A DNA stretch of 6,448 nt from an uncultured Thermomonas sp. GTDB taxonomy: Bacteria; Pseudomonadota; Gammaproteobacteria; Xanthomonadales; Xanthomonadaceae. A program made the translations under genes and the position numbers. Every line of letters starts with the position of its first letter. Positions within the stretch are counted from its first letter, which is position 1. The stretch lies in the NCBI GenBank assembly GCA_946480065.1, contig CAMLJA010000117.1:1-6448 (forward strand), in the 5' to 3' direction. This document shows positions 1-6,448 of this stretch, piece by piece. The notes beneath the pieces are model-generated. The model did not search any database. It was not told the DNA's origin and worked only from the letters and a program-made list of their open reading frames with translations.

Positions 1-50
1 GGCGCCGGGCGCGGCGGCGTGACGGCAGGATCCACGGCGGTCCGGAAACG

Positions 51-78
51 AAAAAACCCGCCGTCGCCGGCGGGTTTT
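51..78 (-). terminator. Intrinsic terminator of the rpsB-tsf operon
   Basis: Read on the minus strand this is an 11-bp perfect stem (53-63 pairing with 68-78) made of AAAA plus CCCGCCG and its complement. It closes on a four-base GCGA loop, a GNRA-type tetraloop, and runs into six T residues (51-56). It begins 22 nt past the tsf stop codon, which is the expected place for a Rho-independent terminator. On the plus strand the same hairpin has only four T residues, so it should work mainly for the tsf side. It implies that most transcripts end here rather than reading into the next gene. Confidence 0.93.
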
Positions 79-100
79 CGCGGTGCCGCTGCGGGGTCGG

Positions 101-979
<879 letters not shown>

Positions 980-986
980 CGGGGTT

Positions 987-993
987 ACCTCTC
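987..993 (-). promoter_or_regulatory. Ribosome-binding site deciding the tsf start
   Basis: On the minus strand the sequence GAGAGGT lies 7 nt before the ATG at 979. It is the only good Shine-Dalgarno match near the 5' end of tsf. It settles the start at 979, because it would lie inside the coding sequence if translation began at the upstream ATG (1012). Confidence 0.85.
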
Positions 994-1002
994 GAATGTG
1001 TG

Positions 1003-1093
1003 TAGGCGCCATCCCCGCGATGGCGGGGGAGCCGGCCGGGTTCGGCCGAACGCCGGGCGGCCGGGTTCCCGCTTGCGCGGGAATGGCGGGCTA
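1003..1093. repeat. Inverted pair of REP-like palindromes between rpsB and tsf
   Basis: Two related units of about 35 bp face each other: 1003-1037 on the plus strand and 1059-1093 on the minus strand. Both begin TAG, continue through GCCAT then (C/T)CCCGCG, a few variable bases and GCGGG, and end in CCGGCC. Each forms a hairpin: 1013-1018 with 1023-1028 (alternatively 1007-1013 with 1019-1025), and 1066-1072 with 1077-1083, a perfect 7-bp stem with a 4-base loop. Between the units lies a perfect 12-bp palindrome at 1040-1051. The minus-strand unit reads ATTCCCGCGCAAGCGGGAA, close to a dispersed repeat common in proteobacterial intergenic DNA. Its conceptual translation HSRASGNP is a familiar false-ORF signature. 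I infer a REP doublet (BIME-like). In the operon mRNA it would form consecutive hairpins upstream of the tsf ribosome-binding site. Confidence 0.75.
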
Positions 1094-1103
1094 ATGCGGA
1101 CCG

Positions 1104-1127
1104 CGGCCGCGCACCCTGGCGCGGCCG
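1104..1127 (-). other. GC-rich hairpin just downstream of rpsB
   Basis: CGGCCGCG at 1104-1111 pairs perfectly with CGCGGCCG at 1120-1127. One further C-G pair (1112 with 1119) leaves a six-base loop. It starts 15 nt past the rpsB stop codon. No T-run follows on either strand, so it is not a canonical intrinsic terminator. It could be a pause or attenuation site, or a 3' stability hairpin that sets the ratio of rpsB to tsf mRNA; that role is inference. Confidence 0.45.
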
Positions 1128-1141
1128 GGGTGACGGGCGGG

Positions 1142-1921
1142 TTACTCCGCCTTCTTCGGGGCGCGGCGCGCCGGCTTCTTGTCCTCGCCCTCGACCGCGG
1201 CGGCGAAGTCCTCTTCGCGCACGGACGCCGAGTTCGGGGCGGCGGCCTTGCCTTCCAGCACGGCGTCGGCGGCGGCGCGGGCGTACAGCTGCACCGCGCG
1301 GATGGCGTCGTCGTTGCCCGGGATCGGGTAGTCGACCAGCGCCGGGTCGTAGTTGGTGTCGACCACCGCGATCACCGGGATGCCCAGCTTCTTGGCTTCC
1401 TTGATGGCGATGTCCTCGTGGCCGATGTCGACCACGAACAGGGCGTCGGGCAGGCGGTTCATTTCCTTGATGCCGCCCAGGCTGGCTTCCAGCTTGTCGC
1501 GCTCGCGGCGCAGGCCCATCACTTCGTGCTTGACCAGCTTCTGGAAGGTGCCGTCGGTCTCGGCGGCCTCCAGCTCCTTGAGGCGGGCGACCGACTTCTT
1601 CACGGTGGCGAAGTTGGTCAGCGAGCCGCCCAGCCAGCGCTGGGTCATGTACGGCATGCCGCAGCGCTCGGCCTCTTCCTTGATGGCATCGCGGGCGCTG
1701 CGCTTGGTGCCCACGAACAGGATGACGCCGCGCTTCTGGGCCACGCCGCTGATGAAGTTCATCGCGTCGTTGAACAGCGGGACGGTCTTCTCGAGGTTGA
1801 TGATGTGGATCTTGCCGCGGGCGCCGAAGATGTACGGGGCCATCTTCGGGTTCCAGTAACGGGTCTGGTGGCCGAAGTGGACGCCGGCTTCGAGCATCTG
1901 GCGCATGGTGATCTGGGGCAT
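1142..1921 (-). CDS. rpsB: 30S ribosomal protein S2
   Basis: S2 joins the small ribosomal subunit late in its assembly and contacts S1 and the 16S rRNA between head and body. The product is 259 residues. Conserved S2 stretches include the N-terminal [14 protein letters not shown] (6-19), [16 protein letters not shown] (20-35), a central [10 protein letters not shown] (71-80) and RWLGGSLTN (95-103). The C-terminal family signature begins [16 protein letters not shown] at 158 and runs to about 182. After about residue 223 comes a charged tail rich in Ala, Lys and Glu, so the protein is somewhat longer than E. coli S2 (241 residues); such tails vary within the family. The ATG at 1921 is supported by GGAG (1930-1933) with an 8-nt spacer and by the conserved N-terminus. 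It is the first gene of the rpsB-tsf operon, with a long structured leader. Confidence 0.98.
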   Translation of the reverse strand: MPQITMRQMLEAGVHFGHQTRYWNPKMAPYIFGARGKIHIINLEKTVPLFNDAMNFISGVAQKRGVILFVGTKRSARDAIKEEAERCGMPYMTQRWLGGSLTNFATVKKSVARLKELEAAETDGTFQKLVKHEVMGLRRERDKLEASLGGIKEMNRLPDALFVVDIGHEDIAIKEAKKLGIPVIAVVDTNYDPALVDYPIPGNDDAIRAVQLYARAAADAVLEGKAAAPNSASVREEDFAAAVEGEDKKPARRAPKKAE

Positions 1922-2104
1922 TGCAGAAACTCCGATGTGTGGAATCCGCGCCTGTGGATGTGGCGCCGTGCCATCGAAGGCACTGGATTCCGGGGTTGGG
2001 CCTCCCCATCGTCACTGCGTCCGAACCTCTCGCGAGGCACCCCGGCGCAGGGGTTGTCGATGGGTGTGGATTCGACGGTGCGCCCGTCGTGGCGGCGGTA
2101 AAGC
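1922..2104 (-). promoter_or_regulatory. Structured rpsB 5' leader, candidate S2 autoregulatory RNA
   Basis: From the inferred transcription start near 2104 to the rpsB ATG is about 183 nt without a convincing gene. In minus-strand RNA order I can draw these perfect helices. First is a 6-bp hairpin (2084-2089 with 2073-2078). Next is a 7-bp stem (2058-2064 with 2005-2011) enclosing a 5-bp hairpin (2050-2054 with 2039-2043) and a 4-bp hairpin with a GCGA tetraloop (2034-2037 with 2026-2029). Last is a 7-bp stem (1985-1991 with 1941-1947) enclosing two 5-bp hairpins (1979-1983 with 1968-1972; 1962-1966 with 1948-1952). The loop at 2046-2049 can pair with 2016-2019 as a pseudoknot. The ribosome-binding site follows at 1930-1933. 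In E. coli the map-rpsB region encodes the t44/tff element, the rpsB leader through which S2 represses rpsB-tsf; position and complexity match that role here. The fold is by hand and unscored. Confidence 0.72.
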
Positions 2105-2110
2105 CTTGAA

Positions 2111-2139
2111 AGTATGACGCAAACGGCGGGGCGGGGCAA
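2111..2139 (-). promoter_or_regulatory. Sigma-70-type promoter of rpsB-tsf
   Basis: On the minus strand, TTGCCC (2134-2139, 4 of 6 matches to TTGACA) and CATACT (2111-2116, 4 of 6 to TATAAT) are separated by exactly 17 nt. Transcription would start near 2104. This is the best-spaced pair of boxes that I found upstream of rpsB. The DNA just upstream of the -35 box is not A/T-rich, so there is no obvious UP element, and an inverted-repeat element begins 19 bp beyond it. The boxes are seen directly; promoter activity is inferred. Confidence 0.65.
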
Positions 2140-2157
2140 TTCCCCGGGTTCCTCGCT

Positions 2158-2271
2158 GGCAGCTCCGCCCGGCGGGCAAGGCCAGCCGCTCGGTCCAGTC
2201 GTCCACGACTGATCTCGCGGGCGCGGGCCATCCCTGGCCTGCTCTGTCCTCACCCGCCGGGCGGAGCTGCC
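2158..2271. repeat. Intergenic inverted-repeat element A
   Basis: A perfect 19-bp inverted repeat bounds this 114-bp stretch (2158-2176 with 2253-2271; the left arm begins GGCAGCTCCGCCC). Inside are a short palindrome (2196-2202 with 2205-2211) and a hairpin reading GGCCATCCCTGGCC (2226-2239). The hairpin and the adjoining GCTCTG...CACCC stretch (2241-2255) recur in the reverse orientation in the neighbouring element at 2275-2393. There is no plausible coding sequence. I do not recognise a named family. It could be a dispersed palindromic unit or a small non-autonomous element of the MITE type. It ends 19 bp upstream of the rpsB -35 box. Confidence 0.7.
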
Positions 2272-2274
2272 CGG

Positions 2275-2393
2275 GGTGCTGGGTGGGCGGCCGTGGGGCG
2301 AGCGCAGAGCCGGGCAGGAGGCCCGGCGCCCGAATCGGGCCAGGGATGGCCCGATTGAGGGGCAAGCCGCCCCGCGGCCGCCCACCCAGCACC
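2275..2393. repeat. Intergenic inverted-repeat element B
   Basis: This 119-bp element is bounded by a 26-bp inverted repeat with 25 matches (2275-2300 with 2368-2393). The single mismatch, 2294 against 2374, could be a G-U pair in RNA. Inside are two strong hairpins: GCCGGGC/GCCCGGC (2309-2315 with 2321-2327, loop AGGAG) and a perfect 10-bp stem (2333-2342 with 2347-2356) closing on a GGGA tetraloop. It starts 3 bp after element A and carries the reverse complement of a 16-bp core of that element (2338-2353 here, 2224-2239 there). An open reading frame crosses it into map, but that is a by-product of the GC-rich sequence. A transcript of either strand could fold into one long branched hairpin; in supercoiled DNA it could extrude as a cruciform. 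Confidence 0.75.
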
Positions 2394-2430
2394 GCGATAC
2401 GCCCAACCGGGGTCCGGGCGCGAGATCGGC

Positions 2431-2436
2431 GATAAT
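2431..2436 (+). promoter_or_regulatory. -10 box of map, placed for a leaderless transcript
   Basis: GATAAT matches the sigma-70 -10 consensus TATAAT at five of six positions and stands out in very GC-rich DNA. It ends 7 nt before the map ATG, so the usual initiation distance puts the transcription start at or one base before the A of the ATG. I see no good -35 box 16-18 nt upstream (the sequence there is CGGGGT-like) and no extended TGn motif. The promoter may be weak or need an activator. Confidence 0.6.
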
Positions 2437-2443
2437 CCACCCC

Positions 2444-3220
2444 ATGAGCATCCACCTGAAGACCCCCGCCGAGATCGAGAAGATGCGCGAGGCCGGCCGC
2501 CTGGCCGCCGAAGTGCTGCAGGTGGTCGCCCCGCACGTGAAGCCGGGCGTCACCACCGAGGAACTCGACCGCATCTGCCACGACCACATCGTCAACGTGC
2601 AGGGCGCGATCCCGGCCAACGTGGGCTACCGCGGCTACCCCAAGACCGTGTGCACCTCGGTCAACAACGTCATCTGCCACGGCATCCCCAGCGAGGCCAA
2701 GGTCCTGAAGGACGGCGACATCGTCAACATCGACGTCACCGTCATCAAGGACGGCTGGCACGGCGACACCAGCCGCATGTACTTCGTGGGCACGCCCTCG
2801 GTGATGGCCAGGCGGCTGGTGGACGTCACCCGCGAGGCGATGTTCCGCGGCATCCGCGCGGTGAAGCCGGGCGCGACCCTGGGCGACATCGGCCACGCGA
2901 TCCAGCAGTACGCCGAGGCCGAGCGCTTCAGCGTGGTGCGCGAGTACTGCGGCCACGGCATCGGCAAGGTCTACCACGACGACCCGCAGGTGCTGCACTA
3001 CGGCCGCCCCGGCGAGGGCATGGTGCTGCAGGAAGGCATGACCTTCACCATCGAGCCGATGATCAACGAAGGCGCCCGCCACACCCGGCTGCTGCCGGAC
3101 GGCTGGACCGTGGTGACCAAGGACCGCAAGCTGTCCGCGCAGTGGGAGCACACCGTGGCCGTGACCCGCGACGGCGTGGAGATCCTGACCCGCCTGCCGG
3201 GCGACGACAACGACCTGTGA
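2444..3220 (+). CDS. map: Type I methionine aminopeptidase
   Basis: This cytoplasmic metalloenzyme removes the initiator methionine from new proteins whose second residue is small, after deformylation. The product is 258 residues, close to E. coli MetAP (264), with the pita-bread fold sequence throughout. All five metal ligands are present at E. coli numbering: D97 (NIDVTV), D108 (WHGDTS), H171 (CGHGIG), E204 (FTIEP) and E235 (QWEHT). The conserved substrate-side H79 (ICHGIP) is present too. The start at 2444 is chosen because homology begins at MSIHLKTPAEIEKMREAG, which matches the family N-terminus. The frame is open back to 2276, but that part is repeat DNA. There is no Shine-Dalgarno sequence before the ATG, and a -10 box lies 7 nt upstream, so translation is probably leaderless. 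It diverges from rpsB and leads the map-glnD-dapD run. Confidence 0.97.
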   Translation: MSIHLKTPAEIEKMREAGRLAAEVLQVVAPHVKPGVTTEELDRICHDHIVNVQGAIPANVGYRGYPKTVCTSVNNVICHGIPSEAKVLKDGDIVNIDVTVIKDGWHGDTSRMYFVGTPSVMARRLVDVTREAMFRGIRAVKPGATLGDIGHAIQQYAEAERFSVVREYCGHGIGKVYHDDPQVLHYGRPGEGMVLQEGMTFTIEPMINEGARHTRLLPDGWTVVTKDRKLSAQWEHTVAVTRDGVEILTRLPGDDNDL

Positions 3221-3230
3221 GCCCGCCGGC

Positions 3231-5849
3231 GTGAGCGTGCCGCCGGCCGATCCATCGCGGGACGCCGACGGCGCCTGGGCGCTGCGGGCCCGCGAGCGCC
3301 TGGCGGTCGCCGACGCCGGCCTGGCGGAGCGCTTCGACCGCGGCGAGGACATCGACCAGCTGACCGCGCGCCGCGCGGCCGCGATCGACGCCGTGGTGCG
3401 CGAGGCCTGGGCCCGCTGCATCGACCCGGCCGCCGGCATGAGCCTGTTCGCGGTGGGCGGCTACGGCCGCGGCGAGCTCTACCCCGGCTCGGACATCGAC
3501 CTGCAGGTGGTCGCCCCGGACCCGGTGCAGGCGGCGCACGCTGACTCGCTGGCCCGGCTGTTCGCGATCCTGTGGGACGCCGGCCTGCCGCTGGGGCACG
3601 CGGTGCGCTCGCTGGACCAGTGCACCCAGTCGGCGGCGGCCGACCTGACCGTCATGACCGCGCTGATGGAGGCGCGGCCGCTGGCGGCGTCGGGCGTCGA
3701 CGTCGCCGACCTGGCGGCGGCCATCGCGCCGGAGCGGATCTGGCCGCCGCGCGACTATTTCGAGGCCAAGCGCGAGGAGGTCCGCCAGCGCCACGCGCGC
3801 TTCGGCGACACCAGCGACAACCTGGAGCCCAACCTCAAGGACGGCCCCGGCGGCCTGCGCGACATGCAGACGCTGCGCTGGATGGCGATGCGCCTGGCCG
3901 GCACCCGCGACCTGGAGTCGCTGGTGGCGCTGGGGCAGCTGGGCGCCGACGAATACGACACCCTGGTGCGGGCGCGGCGCGAGGTCTCGCGGCTGCGCTG
4001 GGGCCTGCACCTGGTGGCCGGCAAGCGCGAGGAACGCCTGCGCTTCGACTACCAGAAGGCGCTGGCCGCGCGCCTGGGCTACGCCGACGCCGAAGGCAGC
4101 CTGGCGGTCGAGCAAATGATGCAGGGCTTCTATCGCGCCGCGGCGCTGATGTCGCGCGTGGGCGAGCGCCTGCTGCAGCGGTTCGAGGAAAGCCTGGACG
4201 GCGACGCCCGCCCGCAGCCGCTGGGCGGGGGCTACGAACTGCGCCACGGCTACCTGGCCGCCTGCGACGATGCCGCCGGCTGGCCGCGCGCCGGCATCGG
4301 CGACGTGTTCGCGCTGTTCGCGCGCTGGGCCGCCACCCCGCAGGCCCGCGGCCTGCATTCGCGGACCGCGCGCGCGCTGGCCGAGTCGCTGCCGGCGCTG
4401 CCCGCCTACGACGCGGTGGACGCCGGCGCCCGCGCCGCGTTCCTGGCGCTGCTGCGCGGGCCCGCCCCGGTGGAAACGCTCAAGCGCATGGCCCGGCTCG
4501 GCGTGCTCGGGCGCTGGATCCCCGCGTTCTCGCGGGTCACCGGGCGCATGCAGTTCGACCTGTTCCACGTCTATACCGTGGACCAGCACACCCTGATGGT
4601 GCTGCAGAACCTGGGCCGCTTCGCCGCCGGCGAGCCGGACCCGCGCTTCGCCATCGCCCACGACGTCTGGCCGCGCCTGCACAAGCCCGAGCTGCTGCTG
4701 CTGGCGGGGCTGTTCCACGACATCGCCAAGGGCCGGGGCGGCGACCATTCGGAGCTGGGCGCGGTCGACGCGCGCGCGTTCTGCGAGGCGCACGCGATGT
4801 CGGCCGCCGACGCCGACCTGGTGGCCTGGCTGGTGCGCAGGCACCTGCTGATGTCCACCACCGCGCAGAAGCAGGACATCGGCGACCCCGGGGTGATCCA
4901 CCGCTTCGCCACCGAGGTGGCCGACCGCGAGCGCCTGGACCTGCTGTACCTGCTGACCTGCGCCGACATCGCCGGCACCTCGCCCAAGCTGTGGAACGCG
5001 TGGAAGGACCGCCTGCTGGCCGACCTCTACACCGCCACCCGGCTGGCGCTGCGGCGCGGGCTGGAGCACCCGGTGGCCGCCGCCGAGCGTGCCGCCGAGA
5101 CCCGCGCCGCCGCCGACCTGCAGCTGCAGGCCGCCGGGGTCGACGCCGCCGAGCGCGCGCGGCTGTTCGCGCTGCTGCCCGAACAAGTGTTCCTGCGCAG
5201 CCGCGCCGACGCGGTGGCCTGGCAGGCGCTGCAGCTGCGCGACGCCGCCGACGACGCGCTGCGGGTGGCGGTGCGCCAGGTCGGCGCGCAGGCCGGGGCG
5301 CTGGAGGTGTTCGTGCGTTCGCCCGACCGCGACGGCCTGTTCGCGGCGATCGTGGCCACCCTCGACCGCCTGGGCCTGGCCATCCAGCGCGCGCGCCTGC
5401 TGGACGCGCCGCACGGCTGCGTGGTCGACGCCTTCGAGGTGGTGCCGGCCGATGGCCAGCGCGAGGTCGCCGCCGCGCAGGTGGCCGACCGCCTGCGCCA
5501 GGCGCTGGCCGAGCCCGACCTGGACCGCATCCGCCCGGTGCGGCGCACCCAGCCGCGGCACCTGCGGCATTTCCGCATCGCCCCGCAGGTGGAGTTCGGC
5601 GACGGCGAGCCCGGCCGCACCCAGCTGGCGCTGGTCTGCACCGACCGCCCCGGCCTGCTGGCCGACGTCAGCCGGGTGCTGCGCGAATGCCGCCTGCGCG
5701 TGCACGATGCGCGCATCGCCACCTTCGGCGAGCGCGCCGAGGACCTGTTCCAGATCAGCGACGAGCGCGACCGCCCGTTGCTGGACGACCCCCAACGCCG
5801 GGCCCTGCGCGACGCGCTGCTGGCCGCCCTCGACGGAGATCCACGATGA
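3231..5849 (+). CDS. glnD: PII uridylyl-transferase / uridylyl-removing enzyme
   Basis: GlnD is the cytoplasmic glutamine sensor of the nitrogen cascade: it uridylylates PII proteins (GlnB, GlnK) when glutamine is low and removes UMP when it is high. The 872-residue product has the family's full domain order. The nucleotidyltransferase motif [15 protein letters not shown] spans 76-90, with catalytic Asp88 and Asp90, and is followed by the GlnD-specific linker [13 protein letters not shown] (201-213). The HD hydrolase domain has H453 (VDQHT), H496-D497 (FHDIAKG) and GDHSELG (504-510). Two C-terminal ACT domains, the glutamine-binding part, start near 691 and 798 (TDRPGLL at 804). E. coli GlnD is 890 residues. 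The start is GTG at 3231; the first in-frame ATG is residue 70, too close to the catalytic motif. The ribosome-binding site is weak. It starts 10 nt after map and overlaps dapD by 4 nt, suggesting cotranscription and coupling. Confidence 0.97.
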   Translation: MSVPPADPSRDADGAWALRARERLAVADAGLAERFDRGEDIDQLTARRAAAIDAVVREAWARCIDPAAGMSLFAVGGYGRGELYPGSDIDLQVVAPDPVQAAHADSLARLFAILWDAGLPLGHAVRSLDQCTQSAAADLTVMTALMEARPLAASGVDVADLAAAIAPERIWPPRDYFEAKREEVRQRHARFGDTSDNLEPNLKDGPGGLRDMQTLRWMAMRLAGTRDLESLVALGQLGADEYDTLVRARREVSRLRWGLHLVAGKREERLRFDYQKALAARLGYADAEGSLAVEQMMQGFYRAAALMSRVGERLLQRFEESLDGDARPQPLGGGYELRHGYLAACDDAAGWPRAGIGDVFALFARWAATPQARGLHSRTARALAESLPALPAYDAVDAGARAAFLALLRGPAPVETLKRMARLGVLGRWIPAFSRVTGRMQFDLFHVYTVDQHTLMVLQNLGRFAAGEPDPRFAIAHDVWPRLHKPELLLLAGLFHDIAKGRGGDHSELGAVDARAFCEAHAMSAADADLVAWLVRRHLLMSTTAQKQDIGDPGVIHRFATEVADRERLDLLYLLTCADIAGTSPKLWNAWKDRLLADLYTATRLALRRGLEHPVAAAERAAETRAAADLQLQAAGVDAAERARLFALLPEQVFLRSRADAVAWQALQLRDAADDALRVAVRQVGAQAGALEVFVRSPDRDGLFAAIVATLDRLGLAIQRARLLDAPHGCVVDAFEVVPADGQREVAAAQVADRLRQALAEPDLDRIRPVRRTQPRHLRHFRIAPQVEFGDGEPGRTQLALVCTDRPGLLADVSRVLRECRLRVHDARIATFGERAEDLFQISDERDRPLLDDPQRRALRDALLAALDGDPR

Positions 5850-6448
5850 GCCCCGCCAAGCCGAAGAAGAAGACCGCCGCGCCGGCCGCGCCGGCGGCGG
5901 AGAAGCCCTCGCCCGCGAAGGCCCGCGCCGCCGCGCGCGCGGCCGAGGCCGAGGAGCTGAGGTTCCTGCTCGACAGCGCCTGGGAGCGCCGCGCCACGCT
6001 GACGCCGGAGGAGCTCGAAGGCTCCACCCGGCCCGCGGTGGAGCGCGCCATCGCCGGGCTGGAGAAGGGCCACCTGCGGGTGGCCGAGCCCGACGGCGAG
6101 GGCGGCTGGCGCGTCAACGAATGGCTGAAGAAGGCGGTGCTGCTGTATTTCCGCACCCAGGACATGGAGCTGGTGGAGGGCTATCCCGCGCCGTTCTGGG
6201 ACAAGGTGCCGGCGCGCTTCGCCACCTTCGACGAGGCCGACTTCCGCAAGCTGGGCGCGCGGGTGGTGCCCGGCGCGGTGGTGCGCGCGGGTAGCCACAT
6301 CGGCCGGGACGTGGTGCTGATGCCGAGCTTCGTGAACATCGGCGCCCACGTCGGCGAGGGCACGATGGTCGATACCTGGGCCACGGTCGGCAGCTGCGCG
6401 CAGGTCGGCAAGCACTGCCACCTGTCCGGCGGCGCCGGCATCGGCGGC
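5846..6448 (+). CDS. dapD: Tetrahydrodipicolinate N-succinyltransferase, 3'-truncated by window
   Basis: DapD transfers succinyl from succinyl-CoA to tetrahydrodipicolinate in the succinylase branch of lysine and meso-diaminopimelate synthesis, feeding peptidoglycan. The window holds the first 201 codons with no stop. Residues 38 onward align with E. coli DapD from its start: [14 protein letters not shown] (41-54), [10 protein letters not shown] (91-100), then the left-handed beta-helix region from about 140. The helix carries [10 protein letters not shown] (157-166) and the active-site motif [16 protein letters not shown] (173-188), with Asp176 equivalent to E. coli catalytic Asp141. The second catalytic residue (E. 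coli Glu189) lies beyond the window. The ATG overlaps the glnD stop (ATGA), with GGAG at 5835-5838 and a 7-nt spacer, so the start is firm. It follows that about 35 residues, rich in Lys, Ala and Pro, precede the E. coli-like N-terminus. Confidence 0.95.
   Translation, partial: MSPAKPKKKTAAPAAPAAEKPSPAKARAAARAAEAEELRFLLDSAWERRATLTPEELEGSTRPAVERAIAGLEKGHLRVAEPDGEGGWRVNEWLKKAVLLYFRTQDMELVEGYPAPFWDKVPARFATFDEADFRKLGARVVPGAVVRAGSHIGRDVVLMPSFVNIGAHVGEGTMVDTWATVGSCAQVGKHCHLSGGAGIGG

Noticed and set aside
1..50. A possible promoter or 5' end of the next gene (pyrH in E. coli) beyond the tsf terminator
   Set aside because: No -10/-35 pair, ribosome-binding site or coding stretch is visible in these 50 bases, and the window ends too soon to judge.
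980..1012. An 11-residue extension of EF-Ts from the ATG at 1012
   Set aside because: It would start in the REP-like repeat, and the ribosome-binding site at 987-993 would fall inside the coding region. Conserved EF-Ts sequence starts at 979.
1003..1093. Reading the repeated hairpins between rpsB and tsf as a CRISPR array
   Set aside because: There are only two units, and they face each other rather than repeating in the same direction with unique spacers. This is a REP-type arrangement.
2276..2443. A 56-residue N-terminal extension of methionine aminopeptidase from an upstream in-frame ATG/GTG-type start
   Set aside because: The stretch lies within inverted-repeat element B and the promoter region. 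The family N-terminus starts at 2444, and a -10 box would fall inside the supposed coding sequence.
3063..5795. A 910-codon open frame on the minus strand, antisense to glnD and the 3' end of map
   Set aside because: The glnD reading has all catalytic motifs and family length. The antisense frame is low-complexity and rich in Gln, Ala, Gly and Arg, a typical long false ORF at high GC.
5089..6294. A 401-codon plus-strand frame overlapping the glnD 3' end and dapD
   Set aside because: It is a frame-shifted reading of two well-supported genes, with a Pro/Arg/Cys-rich composition that matches no fold.

Overview
This is a GC-rich, all-housekeeping segment of a gammaproteobacterial chromosome. Protein sequence, the very high GC at third codon positions and the intergenic repeats point to the Xanthomonadaceae/Lysobacteraceae (Lysobacter, Luteimonas, Pseudoxanthomonas or a relative). 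The genus cannot be fixed by eye. The gene order, rpsB-tsf diverging from map-glnD-dapD, is the same as in Escherichia coli, so the block looks ancestral. No mobile-element gene, phage gene, CRISPR array, tRNA or rRNA was seen.

Left half, minus strand (about 50-2140). A promoter at 2111-2139 starts a leader of about 183 nt that can fold into several helices. It is followed by rpsB (ribosomal protein S2, 1142-1921), a 162-nt intercistronic gap holding an inverted pair of REP-like palindromes and a separate GC-rich hairpin, then tsf (elongation factor Ts, 101-979) and a strong intrinsic terminator at 51-78. Bases 1-50, beyond the terminator, hold nothing I can name; in E. coli the next gene is pyrH.

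Centre (2140-2443). The gap between the divergent genes is largely filled by two adjacent inverted-repeat elements, at 2158-2271 and 2275-2393. They have different terminal repeats but share internal sequence in opposite orientation. Just right of them a good -10 box lies so close to the map ATG that the map transcript is probably leaderless.

Right half, plus strand (2444-6448). map (methionine aminopeptidase), glnD (PII uridylyl-transferase/uridylyl-removing enzyme) and dapD (tetrahydrodipicolinate succinyltransferase, cut by the window end) are packed with a 10-nt gap and a 4-nt overlap, so they are probably one operon. Together the window covers translation (S2, EF-Ts), N-terminal methionine removal, nitrogen sensing and lysine/diaminopimelate synthesis.

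The coding genes are ordinary and complete in their key residues. What deserves a second look is in the non-coding DNA: the rpsB leader fold, the twin inverted-repeat elements, the REP pair inside the rpsB-tsf operon and the apparently leaderless map. A 35-residue basic N-terminal extension on DapD is also notable.
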